Of a stretch of 64,000 nucleotides of DNA, positions 25,586-34,473 are shown piece after piece. Each line of letters opens with the position of its first letter. Position 1 is the first letter of the stretch. The stretch lies in NCBI RefSeq assembly GCF_033441515.1, contig NZ_JAWQJT010000004.1, forward strand, positions 124,001-188,000. Reading direction: 5' to 3'. This DNA is from Amycolatopsis solani. Its GTDB lineage: Bacteria > Actinomycetota > Actinomycetes > Mycobacteriales > Pseudonocardiaceae. A program made the translations under genes and the position numbers. Under the pieces are notes generated by a model. The model saw only the letters and a list, made by a program, of their open reading frames with translations, did no database searches and was not told the origin of the DNA.

Positions 25586-26380
25586 TCAGGTCACGCGGAA
25601 GACCGGCCAGCCGATCTCGGTCCGCCACGCAGCGGGATCGCTCGCGTCACCAGGGCCGACAACGTAGACCTCCCGCACCGGCCCGGCCACCGACATCGCG
25701 TTCTCCACCACCCAGGTCCCGAGTTCGCCGTAGGTGACCTCGATGCCGTCGTGCTCGCCGACGTGGGTGGTAACGGCCAGTTCCACGGCCGGCAGAACTA
25801 CGGGGTGCACGCGTCCGGTGCGAGGTGGCGCAGCGGTCGGCAGGTAGACGAGCGCGTGACCGCGTTCCTGTTCGAAAAGGGCGTTGTCGTAGCACCCTCC
25901 CGGCGGTCCGGTCACGGCGGCGCCGACGGCCGCCGCCAACTCGGCCATCGCGCCGGCGAACCAGGCCTCGACGTCGCCGTGCCCGACCACGGCCTCCACC
26001 GCCGCGACCGTCCGGGCGGGCTCCGCACGCAGCTCGACCTCGATCGGCGCGGGGTCGGGCCGCAGCAAGCGTCGCAGCGACACGACCGCGGCCCGGGTGC
26101 GGTCGAGCACGTCCTCCAGGCGTTGCAAGTGGTCCGCGACCAGGGCCGCCCGGACACCGGGATCGGGGGTCCGCAGGATGCGCTGCACATCGCTCAACGG
26201 GACGTCGAGTTCGCGCAGCCGGTGGATGACCTGCGCGACCGGGATCTGGTCGACGCCGTAGTAGCGGTAACCGGTGGCCTGGTCCACCACGGCGGGCTCC
26301 AGCAGGGCCGCCTCGTGGTACCGGCGCAGGGTCCGCACGCTCAAGTGGGTCAGCCGCGAAAACTCCCCGATGCTCAGCAT
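25586..26380 (-). CDS. MerR-family regulator with GyrI-like effector-binding domain
   Basis: A 264-residue protein. Residues 1-70 are the MerR winged helix (MLSIGEFSRLTHLSVRTLRRYHE, GYRYYGVDQ), followed by the dimerisation helix (about 75-115) and a C-terminal GyrI/BmrR-like effector domain (EVELRAEPARTVAAVE to the end). Such proteins sense bulky hydrophobic ligands. The start is set by the MerR core, because the upstream frame overlaps the divergent NTF2-like gene. Candidate targets are its own promoter, the NTF2-SDR-esterase genes and the neighbouring aldo/keto reductase. Confidence 0.87.
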   Translation of the reverse strand: MLSIGEFSRLTHLSVRTLRRYHEAALLEPAVVDQATGYRYYGVDQIPVAQVIHRLRELDVPLSDVQRILRTPDPGVRAALVADHLQRLEDVLDRTRAAVVSLRRLLRPDPAPIEVELRAEPARTVAAVEAVVGHGDVEAWFAGAMAELAAAVGAAVTGPPGGCYDNALFEQERGHALVYLPTAAPPRTGRVHPVVLPAVELAVTTHVGEHDGIEVTYGELGTWVVENAMSVAGPVREVYVVGPGDASDPAAWRTEIGWPVFRVT

Positions 26381-26390
26381 CCCTCCATTC

Positions 26391-26417
26391 TGGACTCTCC
26401 CCCCGGGAGAGAGTCCA
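26391..26417 (-). promoter_or_regulatory. MerR autoregulatory operator, TGGACTCTC ... GAGAGTCCA
   Basis: Perfect 9-bp arms with an 11-bp GC-rich centre. On the minus strand it fills the spacer of a promoter for the MerR gene, leaving a very short leader. It can also serve the divergent rightward genes beginning at 26459. Confidence 0.6.
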
Positions 26418-26458
26418 CGGCTTGACCCTCCCACGCCGCGAGAGCACACGATGAGCTC

Positions 26459-26809
26459 ATGACACAGCACACCGATCTGCTCCCGGCCCCCGTCCGCGAA
26501 TTCCTCGCCGCCCACGTAGCCCGCGACGCCGGCACCGCCTCGTCGTTGCTCACCGAGGACGCGGTCATCGTCGACCAGGACGAAACCTTCCGCGGCCGGG
26601 AGCAGACCCACGCGTTCCTGCGAGACGCCGGGTCCGAGTTCGAGTACACGACCGAACAGATCGGCGCCCACCGCGTCGACGACACCCACTGGGTGGTCAC
26701 CGTGCGGCTCGAGGGCACCTTCCCGGGTGGCGTCGCCGAACTCGACTACCGGTTCACGGTGCGGGACGACCGCATCGCCGAACTCGTCATCGCCAACCAC
26801 ACCGCCTGA
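26459..26809 (+). CDS. NTF2-like (SnoaL-type) protein
   Basis: A 116-residue protein with the cone-shaped NTF2-like layout: helix [40 protein letters not shown], and closing strands ([28 protein letters not shown]). Many such proteins are small-molecule binders or isomerases. It is the first gene of a rightward unit with an SDR and an esterase and diverges from the MerR gene. Confidence 0.8.
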   Translation: MTQHTDLLPAPVREFLAAHVARDAGTASSLLTEDAVIVDQDETFRGREQTHAFLRDAGSEFEYTTEQIGAHRVDDTHWVVTVRLEGTFPGGVAELDYRFTVRDDRIAELVIANHTA

Positions 26810-26834
26810 CCGAGCCATTCTTCAAGGGAGAAAA

Positions 26835-27623
26835 ATGTCCAGTTCAGATCGTGATCGTCTCGACGGTCGCCGGGCTCTGGTCACCGGCGGTTCGAAAGGC
26901 TCGGGCAAGGCCGTCGCCGAGAGGCTGCGGGAGCTGGGTGCCGACGTGTACGTGACGGCGCGAACGATGCCCGCCGGGTACGAGCACCCCGATCGATTCA
27001 TCGAAGCGGACGTGACGACGATCGAAGGCACCGACGCGGTGGCCGCCCGCATCGCCGAGACCGGCGGCGCGCTCGACATCCTGGTGCACGTCGTCGGAGG
27101 CGCGTCGACGCCGGCCGGTGGATTCGCGGTCATCACCGATGACCAGTGGCTCACCGAGCTGAACCTCAACTTCCTGGGCGCGGTGCGGCTCGATCGGGCT
27201 CTTCTCCCGGCGATGATCGAGTCCGGGGCGGGCGTCGTACTGCACTTCACCTCGATCCAGCGTGAACTGCCCCAGTACGACGCGTCCCTGGCGTACGCGG
27301 CCGCGAAGGCCGCTCTGCGCACGTACAGCAAGGGACTTGCCAACGAGCTGGCGCCGCGCGGCGTACGGGTCAACGCGATCAGCCCCGGCGGGATCGAGAC
27401 CGAAGCCTACGAAAGGTTCGTGGACCGGATCGCCGAGGGCAACGGACTCACCCGTGAAGCAGCCAAGCAGACCATCTACGACTCCCTCGGCGGAGTACCC
27501 CTGGGACGGTTCGCGAACACCGGCGAAATCGCGGACCTGGTCGGGTTTCTGGTCTCGGACCGCGCCTCGGCGATCGTGGGCGCCGAGTACGTGATCGACG
27601 GCGGGACTGTTCCGACCGTCTGA
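26835..27623 (+). CDS. SDR-family oxidoreductase
   Basis: A 262-residue classical short-chain dehydrogenase starting [19 protein letters not shown] after AAGGGAGAAA. The cofactor motif TGGSKGSG, the HVVGGAS segment, the active-site Tyr and Lys (YAAAKAAL) and the C-terminal YVIDGGT are present. The catalytic serine is in HFTSIQREL. It lies 25 bp after the NTF2-like gene and 18 bp before an esterase gene, so these three probably form one operon. Confidence 0.9.
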   Translation: MSSSDRDRLDGRRALVTGGSKGSGKAVAERLRELGADVYVTARTMPAGYEHPDRFIEADVTTIEGTDAVAARIAETGGALDILVHVVGGASTPAGGFAVITDDQWLTELNLNFLGAVRLDRALLPAMIESGAGVVLHFTSIQRELPQYDASLAYAAAKAALRTYSKGLANELAPRGVRVNAISPGGIETEAYERFVDRIAEGNGLTREAAKQTIYDSLGGVPLGRFANTGEIADLVGFLVSDRASAIVGAEYVIDGGTVPTV

Positions 27624-27641
27624 GCACAGCAAGGAGAACAC

Positions 27642-28658
27642 ATGACCACGCAAGTCACGGACCGGTCCTCCGCCCAGGCGGCCGGACCGCCACCACCCTT
27701 CGACCCCCAGCTCGCTCCCGTCGTCGAGATGCTGGCCGGCCTGCGCCCACCCGACGCGTACCGTCCGGACAACATCGTCGAGATGCGTCAGCCCGTCCCC
27801 GGGGTGGAGACCCCGACCGACGAGATCCTCGCGCGCGGCGGCGCCTACAGCGTGGAGGAGCGGACGGTGCCCGGGCCGGCCGGGGAACCGGACATCTCGC
27901 TGCTGATCTGTCTCCCGAAGCACGCGGCGACCCCGGCCCCGGCGATCTACCACATCCACGGCGGCGGCATGATCGTCGGAGACAACCGGTTCGGCCTGGC
28001 CGAGATGCTGGACCTGGCCGAACCGATGGGCATGGCCGTGGTCTCGGTCGAGTACCGGCTCGCACCCGAGACACCCCACCCGGGTCCCGTCGAGGACTGC
28101 TACGCGGGCCTGGTGTGGGTGGCGGATCACGCCCACGAGCTCGACATCGACCCCGAGCGCATCGTCCTCGGCGGTGCGAGCGCCGGCGGCGGCCTCGCGG
28201 CCGGTGTCACCTTGCTGGCACGCGACCGCACCGGCCCGGCCGTCCTCGCCCAGCTGCTCCTGTCGCCGATGCTTGACGACCGCAACGACTCGCCTTCTGC
28301 GCAACAGATGCGCGGCCTCGGCATCTGGGACAGCTCCTCGAACGAGACCGGCTGGAACGCACTCCTCGGCGACGGCGTTCGCGGCGGACCGGACGTGTCT
28401 CCGTACGCTGCGCCTTCCCGTGCCGCGGACCTCTCCGGTCTGCCGTCCACGTTCGTCGACGTCGGGTCGGCCGAAACGTTCCGGGACGAGGACATCGCCT
28501 ACGCAACCCGCATGTGGCAGGCGGGCGGCCACGTCGAGCTGCACGTCTGGCCCGGCGGGTTCCACGGGTTCGACGTCGTGGTTCCTCACGCCGTGCTCTC
28601 GCGGGACGCCATCGCTGCCCGAGTGGCATGGCTGCGTCGTCAGCTGCGGCGTGTCTGA
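27642..28658 (+). CDS. Alpha/beta hydrolase, HSL-family esterase
   Basis: A 338-residue protein starting MTTQVTDRSS after AAGGAGAA. It has HGGG at 106-109, the nucleophile elbow GGASAGG (Ser180), the acid in DVGSAETFRDE and the histidine in PGGFHGFD. It would hydrolyse small esters. It shares architecture with the esterase at 7.0-8.1 kb but lacks that protein's cysteine-rich insert. Third gene of the MerR-adjacent unit. Confidence 0.9.
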   Translation: MTTQVTDRSSAQAAGPPPPFDPQLAPVVEMLAGLRPPDAYRPDNIVEMRQPVPGVETPTDEILARGGAYSVEERTVPGPAGEPDISLLICLPKHAATPAPAIYHIHGGGMIVGDNRFGLAEMLDLAEPMGMAVVSVEYRLAPETPHPGPVEDCYAGLVWVADHAHELDIDPERIVLGGASAGGGLAAGVTLLARDRTGPAVLAQLLLSPMLDDRNDSPSAQQMRGLGIWDSSSNETGWNALLGDGVRGGPDVSPYAAPSRAADLSGLPSTFVDVGSAETFRDEDIAYATRMWQAGGHVELHVWPGGFHGFDVVVPHAVLSRDAIAARVAWLRRQLRRV

Positions 28659-28737
28659 CGACGCAGCCAAGGGCGGGCTCGCACCCGTCGGTCAGATGGC
28701 CCATGCGGTGCCCTTTTGGTGGGATCGGTGGCCGCGC

Positions 28738-29370
28738 CTACGACGCCGGTGCCGAGCTTTCTCCTCGACGGACACCCAACGCCGGCAGAAGCACGTTGTC
28801 GACCATCGCGACGGCCGTGGCCTCATCGAGTCCCTCGTGCCGCAACGCCACCCGGTGGAACGCCACCGCGGGAACGAGCGACGCCACGAGATCGACCGGC
28901 ACAGCCGGATCGACAGCGCCGCGCTCGACCCACCGCTCGATGACCGCGCGCAGCGCGTCCGCCGCCGGGCGGCCGATCGACGCGCCCGCGGCGTCACGCA
29001 GTTCGCCGTCGCGCGGCATCTCGGCGATCACCTTGGCCAGCACCAGCACGGCCTTCGCGTTCGGCGAAACGTAGTGCCGGACGCAGCCGAGCAGGTCTTC
29101 GCGCAGTGTCCCCTCGTCCGGAATCGACAGATCGGCCTGCAGGTGCTGCGCGGCGGCGATGACCAACGCGGTCTTGCCGGCCCACCGCCGGTAGATCGCC
29201 GCCTTCCCCGTCCCGGCTCGTCTCGCGATCTCGTCCAGCTTCGCCGCCGCGAAGCCGCGCTCCACGACCACGTCGACCGCGGCATCCAGGATCGCCTGCT
29301 CGAGGACGGGGTCACGCGGACGCCCCACCGCTGAAGATGCGCCGGAATGTTCAGTCATCACGCTGGCCAT
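28738..29370 (-). CDS. TetR/AcrR-family transcriptional regulator
   Basis: A 210-residue protein with the helix-turn-helix LDEIARRAGTGKAAIYRRWAGK and a C-terminal domain of the TetR_C_16/AcrR type. Either ATG at 29370 or the one at 29358 (MTEHSG) could be used. Its start abuts a 51-bp nested palindrome that also fronts the divergent gene, so it almost certainly represses both. Confidence 0.88.
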   Translation of the reverse strand: MASVMTEHSGASSAVGRPRDPVLEQAILDAAVDVVVERGFAAAKLDEIARRAGTGKAAIYRRWAGKTALVIAAAQHLQADLSIPDEGTLREDLLGCVRHYVSPNAKAVLVLAKVIAEMPRDGELRDAAGASIGRPAADALRAVIERWVERGAVDPAVPVDLVASLVPAVAFHRVALRHEGLDEATAVAMVDNVLLPALGVRRGESSAPAS

Positions 29371-29371
29371 C

Positions 29372-29422
29372 TTACGGGACTGCGTAGTACCGTAATAGTT
29401 ACGGTACTGACCAGTCCCGTAA
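29372..29422. promoter_or_regulatory. Nested 51-bp palindromic operator with four TTACGG(T/G)AC half-sites
   Basis: Outer arms TTACGGGACTG (29372-29382) and CAGTCCCGTAA (29412-29422) are perfect inverted repeats. Inside them GTACCGTAA (29387-29395), TAG, TTACGGTAC (29399-29407) are perfect too. Both repeats share the same centre at 29397. Two TetR dimers could bind cooperatively here. Confidence 0.72.
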
Positions 29423-29444
29423 TAGCCATCGCTTCGGAGGACAC

Positions 29445-30191
29445 GTGAACACCACCGGCCTCACCCTGCAGACCACCACCGACTCGAACGTCGTCGCCGT
29501 CGTCGAACGACTGGAACTGGGCGAACCGGTGAAGACCGAACCCGCGACCGCCCAGCCGCCCAACCGGATCCCGCGGCGGACCGACGAACAGTCCCGCGTT
29601 CTGCCCACCGTCGTGGAACGGGTGCGCCAGTGGCACCGGAACGAGGGATTCCGCGGAGCGGTCGTGCTCGCCAGCCGCGACCACAACCGCATCACCGTCT
29701 ACAGCCGGTTCGATTCCGGCATCGGCACCGCCACGCGACCAGCACCGCGAGTGCTGACCACCGACAACGCTCTCGAAGTCCCAGCGCGCACCTTGGACTG
29801 GCGGACGTACGACCTGATGTGGCGCGACGGCAACGAAGTCCCGACCGTGGTCTCTCCACAGAGCACACCGGTGGTGCACTTCGGCCTGTTCACCGTGCTC
29901 GACGACCAGGCCGACACCCTGCTCGACCGGGTAGCGGCCAGCGCGCCGGCCTCACTGGTCACGCCGGGACTGCGCACCGTCAACTTCCACCGCAGCCACG
30001 ACGGGCAACGCCTGATCAACTTCGGGACGTGGTCCAGCTTCGACCAGTTCCACGTCCTGCTCGACCAGCCCGGCTTCACGAACGGCAAGAAGTACTGGGA
30101 CGGGCTCGCGACTTTCCAGAACGACTACTTCGACGTCGTCGACTTGGTTGCTCGACGGCGGAGGCCCCTGCGCACCGAGCGTATCGTCTGA
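29445..30191 (+). CDS. Antibiotic biosynthesis monooxygenase (ABM)-like protein, duplicated ferredoxin-like fold
   Basis: A 248-residue protein from GTG. Two halves look similar: residues about 50-110 (VVERVRQWHRNEGFRGAVVLASRDHNRITVYSRFDS) and about 150-220 (LFTVLDDQADTLLDRVAA, FHRSHDGQRLINFGTWSSFDQF). Each has the helix-strand pattern of ABM/dimeric alpha-beta barrel proteins. The reaction is unknown; heme- or quinone-linked monooxygenases share this fold. It is controlled by the divergent TetR through the nested palindrome. Confidence 0.6.
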   Translation: MNTTGLTLQTTTDSNVVAVVERLELGEPVKTEPATAQPPNRIPRRTDEQSRVLPTVVERVRQWHRNEGFRGAVVLASRDHNRITVYSRFDSGIGTATRPAPRVLTTDNALEVPARTLDWRTYDLMWRDGNEVPTVVSPQSTPVVHFGLFTVLDDQADTLLDRVAASAPASLVTPGLRTVNFHRSHDGQRLINFGTWSSFDQFHVLLDQPGFTNGKKYWDGLATFQNDYFDVVDLVARRRRPLRTERIV

Positions 30192-30194
30192 AGC

Positions 30195-30542
30195 GTGGAA
30201 AAACGCGTCGCGACGGAGTTGATCGAAGGGGCCCGCGCCGAGACCGAGCGGCTGGTCACGGCCCTGGCGCGGCAACGCGACGACATCGTGGCGGCGTCGC
30301 AGTTCGACAGCGGCGACGACGAACACGACCCCGAAGGCGCGACCATCGCCTTCGAGCGAGCACAGGTCCAGGCCCTGCTGCGGCAGGCGCAGGACGACCT
30401 CGCGGCACTCGGGAAGGCCACCGAACGGGTGGAAGCCGGTGTCTACGAAGTTTGTGAACGCTGTGGCGGTCCGATCGCGGACGACCGGCTGCTCGCCCTG
30501 CCGGCCACCCGGATCTGCATCACCTGCGCGAACCGGCGGTGA
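30195..30542 (+). CDS. TraR/DksA-type C4 zinc-finger protein
   Basis: A 115-residue protein from GTG. A coiled-coil N-terminal half (ATELIEGARAETERLVTALARQRDDIV) is followed by the four-cysteine zinc finger CERCGGPI ... CITC at the C-terminus. DksA/TraR proteins enter the RNA polymerase secondary channel and modulate transcription. This one lacks the full-length DksA tip and is of the short type. It begins 3 bp after the stop of the ABM-like gene, so it may be coexpressed. Confidence 0.85.
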   Translation: MEKRVATELIEGARAETERLVTALARQRDDIVAASQFDSGDDEHDPEGATIAFERAQVQALLRQAQDDLAALGKATERVEAGVYEVCERCGGPIADDRLLALPATRICITCANRR

Positions 30543-30622
30543 CGAACCCACTGTCCGAAGTGGACGCACAGTTACCCCGGCGCCGTGGATTTCGATGAGA
30601 CGAGCGGTTTCACATGCCGCGC

Positions 30623-31999
30623 TCAGGCGATCTTCGGTGCGGCGCGCATGCCGATGTAGACGCAGGCGGTGCCGTCGACGAGGGTGGCGAACACGACCGG
30701 CATCCAGTCGTCGCTGAACGCGCCGTCCGCGCGGCCGGCGAACACCGTGTCCGATACGGCGACGAGGTCGGTCTCGATGGGTGGCGCGAGCTCGGCCATG
30801 CCGTCGACGAACGCGTACCGCAGATGGGGAAGGCCGTCGCGTTCGGAAACGGTGATCTCCACACCTTCCCGGCGGTAGACACCGGCGCGGTCGCCGAGCG
30901 CGACCGGCCGCGGCTGCGCCGGCGGCCCGAACGGTGCCGGCATCCGGATGCCGGCGAGTTCGCGCAGCAGTTCGCGGAACAGATCGGAGTACAGCCGGCG
31001 AGCGCCTCCGCCGTTGGTCAGCAGCACGACGGCGACGCCGGCCTCCGGTGCCACGCGGAGGAAGCCGTACTGGCCGATGGTCGCACCGTCGTGACCGAAA
31101 CCGGGCGTACCGTCCCAGTCGTAAAGCGTCCAGCCCAATCCCCAGCCGTCGGAATCGACCGTCCACTTGTCGGGGCAGTCGGTCTCGCGGTGCCGCATCG
31201 CGGCGGCGGTTTCCCCGCGCAGCAACCGGGTTCCGTCCGGAGCGACGCCGCCGTCGAGATGCAGGCGGGCCAGGCTCAGGACATCGGCCGCGGTGGCGCA
31301 CAGGACACCGCCGTACGGACCGGCCGAGCGCGGCAGCGGGTTCCACACCGGCGCCGGGTCGGGGTCGGCGCCCCCTTCGCCGAGGTGTCCCATCGCGGCG
31401 CGGAATCGCAGGACGTCCTCGGGCAGTGTCACCGTGCGGGTCAGGCCGAGAGGTGCGCAGAGCCTTTCCTGCAGCGCGTCGTCCCAGGTCCGGCCGGTGA
31501 GCACCTCGACGATCCGGCCGAGCACGTTGTAGCCGACGCTGCTGTAGGAGATCGCCGTCCCCGGTGGGCAGTCGAGCGGGACATCGCCGGCGGCCTCGAC
31601 GTAGGCGGCGAGGCAGTCGTCGCCGCGCCCGGTGTCGCGGGTGAAGTCACAGGTGAGCCCGCTGGTGTGGGACAGCAGCTGACGCGCGGTGATCGTCTTC
31701 GACGCGGCCGGGTCGGCGACGGTGAAGTCCGGCAGGACGTCGCGGACCGGGGCGTCGAGATCGAGCTTGCCTTCTTCGGCCAGCTGCATGACGAGCGTCG
31801 CGGTGTGGATCTTGGTGATGGAGCCGACCTGGAACACCGAGTCGGTCGTCGCCGCCACGCCGGTCCCCCGGTGCAACACCCCGGTCGCGAGTTCGTGCAC
31901 CTCACCGCCGGCGAGCACCGCGAGGGTCGCGCCGGGGACGTGGTGGGCACTGCGCAGCTCGTCGAAGCGGCGCTGCCAGTGGTCGTGGTCGAAGAACAT
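30623..31999 (-). CDS. Serine hydrolase, class C beta-lactamase-like
   Basis: A 458-residue protein with the penicillin-binding-type triad S60-ITK63, Y152-SS and H303-DG. A C-terminal region of about 110 residues carries an additional lipocalin-like or DUF3471-like domain. No signal peptide is visible, which argues for a cytoplasmic esterase or peptidase, not a secreted beta-lactamase. The start ATG follows AGGAGTGAGC. Its 5' end sits immediately next to a TetR gene that has lost its N-terminus. Confidence 0.85.
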   Translation of the reverse strand: MFFDHDHWQRRFDELRSAHHVPGATLAVLAGGEVHELATGVLHRGTGVAATTDSVFQVGSITKIHTATLVMQLAEEGKLDLDAPVRDVLPDFTVADPAASKTITARQLLSHTSGLTCDFTRDTGRGDDCLAAYVEAAGDVPLDCPPGTAISYSSVGYNVLGRIVEVLTGRTWDDALQERLCAPLGLTRTVTLPEDVLRFRAAMGHLGEGGADPDPAPVWNPLPRSAGPYGGVLCATAADVLSLARLHLDGGVAPDGTRLLRGETAAAMRHRETDCPDKWTVDSDGWGLGWTLYDWDGTPGFGHDGATIGQYGFLRVAPEAGVAVVLLTNGGGARRLYSDLFRELLRELAGIRMPAPFGPPAQPRPVALGDRAGVYRREGVEITVSERDGLPHLRYAFVDGMAELAPPIETDLVAVSDTVFAGRADGAFSDDWMPVVFATLVDGTACVYIGMRAAPKIA

Positions 32000-32037
32000 G
32001 CTCACTCCTGGACGCCCAGGGGCCCGAGGCGCTGAGC

Positions 32038-32625
32038 ATGCGGACGCTGGGCGCGCGACTGGGCGCCGCCGCCACGTCGCTGTACCGCCACGTGGCCAAC
32101 AAGGACGAGCTGCTGGAGCTGGTCGTCGACGAGGTCTACGGCCAGATCGAAGTCCCGGACATCCACCAGGGAGACTGGCGGCACGCGGTGACGACGTGCG
32201 CAGCAAGCGCACGGGCGGTCCTGCTGCGGCACCCGTGGATCGCATCGGTGCTCGGCCAGGCCGGCCTGGCACACCTGGGGCCGAACGTGATGCGGCTGAA
32301 CGAGCGGATGCTGGCCCTGTTCGAGGAAACCGGGTGCACACTGGCCGAGGCGGACGACGCCTTGAGCGCGGTGATGGCCTACGTGATCGGCACGGCGACC
32401 ACGGAAGCCGCATGGCTCACCACAGTGGCTCGCAGCGGCCGCCCGGAACAGGAATGGGTCGACCGGCTGCAGCCGGCGTTGACGGAGGCGACGAAGCCGT
32501 ACCCGCGGTTGCACGCACTCGCCACCACCGATCGCGGCGACGTCGAAGAGACCCGTGGTGACAGTTTCCACTACGGACTGGACCGCATGCTGGACGGCTT
32601 GACCGCCCACCTCACCAGGCGGTGA
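32038..32625 (+). pseudogene. TetR-family regulator lacking its first helix
   Basis: The frame reads MRTLGARLGAAATSLYRHVANKDELLELV followed by a full TetR C-terminal ligand domain (195 residues from the ATG). Sequence upstream in the same frame still reads LLDAQGPEALS, the end of the missing first helix, but no start codon precedes it before it enters the serine hydrolase start region. A TetR without helix 1 should not bind DNA normally. It may be a remnant, or it may use a nonstandard start. Confidence 0.62.
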
Positions 32626-32664
32626 CGCTGCCTCAGGGTGGTTGCCGGGCGGTCCTTCTTCGAC

Positions 32665-34434
32665 TCAGGGTCGTCCGCAGAATTTGCGCTCGGCTTCGAA
32701 GGGATCCGGGGGAATGGTGACCTGGGTCCGGTGCCACGCGCCGGTCAGGTTGTCCCAGAAACGCTTGAACGTCAGCGGTTCCCGGGTCGAACGTCGGATT
32801 TCCGCGAGGTCGCCGCAGCCGAGTGCGTGCCGGGCGGCGGCCACCTGTGCGGGCGTGACCTCGTCGCGGAAGGCGAAGTTGCCCGCGGGCGAGACCGGTG
32901 CCTCCGGGGCCGCGTAGTCGGCGACGAGCCAGGTGTTGCTCAACGGCTTCGCATGGCCGGGTTTGCCCTCCGGGAAGGCGAGCCGGGCACCGATCGGGTT
33001 GCTCAGCCCCCAGAAGTCGACGATCCCGACGTCGACGGGTGCCAGCATGCCGACCGTGCCGAGGTACACGCCGAGCACCGCCGCCCTCCCCGGCAGGTCC
33101 GCGCGCAACGGGGCGGTGATGATCTCGTCGTGCGGTCCCTGGTAGATGAGCAGCCGCCTGCCGGAGTTCACCGCGTCGGCCACCGCGTCTTGGAGGTTCC
33201 GCTGTCTCGGCGTGAAGTCCGCGGAAGTCGTCGGGTACTCGCTGCCGGTCCACGCGCGGTAGTAGGCGCGTTCGTCGTCGATCGAGCGCACCGCGTCGGG
33301 CGCCTCCCGGTAGCGGGCCAGCCCGGCGCACAGCGGCGCCCACACCACGACAACCAGCGTGAGCACCCCCGTGGTCCGCGAACGCGGGATCACCAGGACC
33401 GGCAGCAGCACGAGGAACAGCGACGGCAGCACCATGCGCGCGTGCATGTAGTCGCCACCGACCTTCAGCACGTACCCCAGGAGCAGCAGGCCCGCCACCA
33501 CCGGGGTCAGCGTCACCAGCAGGCCGGTCCGGTCCGCACGCGTCCGCCGCAGGAGCCACGCGAGCAAGACCGTGACCGGCACCAGCGGGATCCACAGCAG
33601 GTAGGGGTCCGCGAAGTCGGCGAGGTAGGTGAACCCGCGGGCCCACCTCGACGCGTCGGCGTTCTTCGTGATCGCGGGCATCGGGACGAGGATGCCGTAG
33701 TAGCCCATGCGGAAGATCTCGTAACCCAGCGGCAGCGCGGCCGCCGCCCCGGCCGCCGCGAGCGTCACCCGTGGGCCCGGCCGCACCAGCAGCCACAGCG
33801 CGACGAGGAACACCGCGGCGACCAGCGCCTGTTCCGGCCGGACGAGCGGGCCGAGCCCGATGACCAGTGCCGCGCCGGCGATCGCCTTGCCCGACGTGTT
33901 TTCCCGCAGCCGCACCAGAAGCCACCAGCACGCCGCCATCCAGAACGTGTTGAGCCCGGTCTCCAGGCCCGACGTCGCGTACTGCCAGACCGGGTGCAGC
34001 GCGAGCAGGACGAGGACGCCGGCAGGCAGCAGCCAGGTACCGGGCCGGCCGTGCAGGCGCCGGGTCGCGGCCACCGCGACGGCGAATCCGCCCGCGGTGA
34101 GCGCCAGGCCGAGCACCCAGGAGATCGCCGAGGTATCGGTGTTCCCCGAAACGAATCCGGCGAGCGCGAGCAGCCATTGCCAGAGCGCGCTCGTGGATGC
34201 TTCCGCGCGTTCTCCCACGGAATGGACCGGGCCGTTCCCGGACAGGATCTGCGCGACGATCCGGGTGAAGATCAGCGCGTCGTCGCAGATCCAGCGAGTC
34301 AGGTAGCCCAGTACCGCGATGATCAGCGCGGTGACCTGCGCAAGCAGGCCGTTCCAGCGAATTCTCGCCCGCGACCGTGGTACGTCGAGCGACGGCAAAA
34401 GGGCGCGCGAGGGCGCGACAGGAATGGTGTCCAC
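32665..34434 (-). CDS. AftB-like terminal arabinofuranosyltransferase (GT-C membrane glycosyltransferase)
   Basis: A 589-residue membrane protein with about 10-12 hydrophobic helices. The first extracytoplasmic loop carries the acidic motif RWICDDALIFTRIV (Asp51 and Asp52) and GNGPVHSVGERAEASTSALWQW, the signature of GT-C enzymes related to mycobacterial AftB, which caps arabinan with beta-1,2-arabinofuranose from a polyprenyl donor. The C-terminal 150 residues are a soluble, extracytoplasmic-type domain. It fits an arabinogalactan-containing actinomycete. The exact sugar is inferred. Confidence 0.72.
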   Translation of the reverse strand: MDTIPVAPSRALLPSLDVPRSRARIRWNGLLAQVTALIIAVLGYLTRWICDDALIFTRIVAQILSGNGPVHSVGERAEASTSALWQWLLALAGFVSGNTDTSAISWVLGLALTAGGFAVAVAATRRLHGRPGTWLLPAGVLVLLALHPVWQYATSGLETGLNTFWMAACWWLLVRLRENTSGKAIAGAALVIGLGPLVRPEQALVAAVFLVALWLLVRPGPRVTLAAAGAAAALPLGYEIFRMGYYGILVPMPAITKNADASRWARGFTYLADFADPYLLWIPLVPVTVLLAWLLRRTRADRTGLLVTLTPVVAGLLLLGYVLKVGGDYMHARMVLPSLFLVLLPVLVIPRSRTTGVLTLVVVVWAPLCAGLARYREAPDAVRSIDDERAYYRAWTGSEYPTTSADFTPRQRNLQDAVADAVNSGRRLLIYQGPHDEIITAPLRADLPGRAAVLGVYLGTVGMLAPVDVGIVDFWGLSNPIGARLAFPEGKPGHAKPLSNTWLVADYAAPEAPVSPAGNFAFRDEVTPAQVAAARHALGCGDLAEIRRSTREPLTFKRFWDNLTGAWHRTQVTIPPDPFEAERKFCGRP

Positions 34435-34473
34435 AAGAAATCCTTGTCCGGGAACAGAAGGTATCGAGAAGTC

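Noticed and set aside
30545..30575. Hairpin ACTGT ... ACAGT after the DksA-like gene as an intrinsic terminator
   Set aside because: The stem is short and there is no T-run. It overlaps the recurring 13-mer instead.
30623..31999. Secreted beta-lactamase conferring resistance
   Set aside because: SxxK, YxS and HxG are present, but there is no signal peptide and the length and C-terminal extra domain fit cytoplasmic serine hydrolases.
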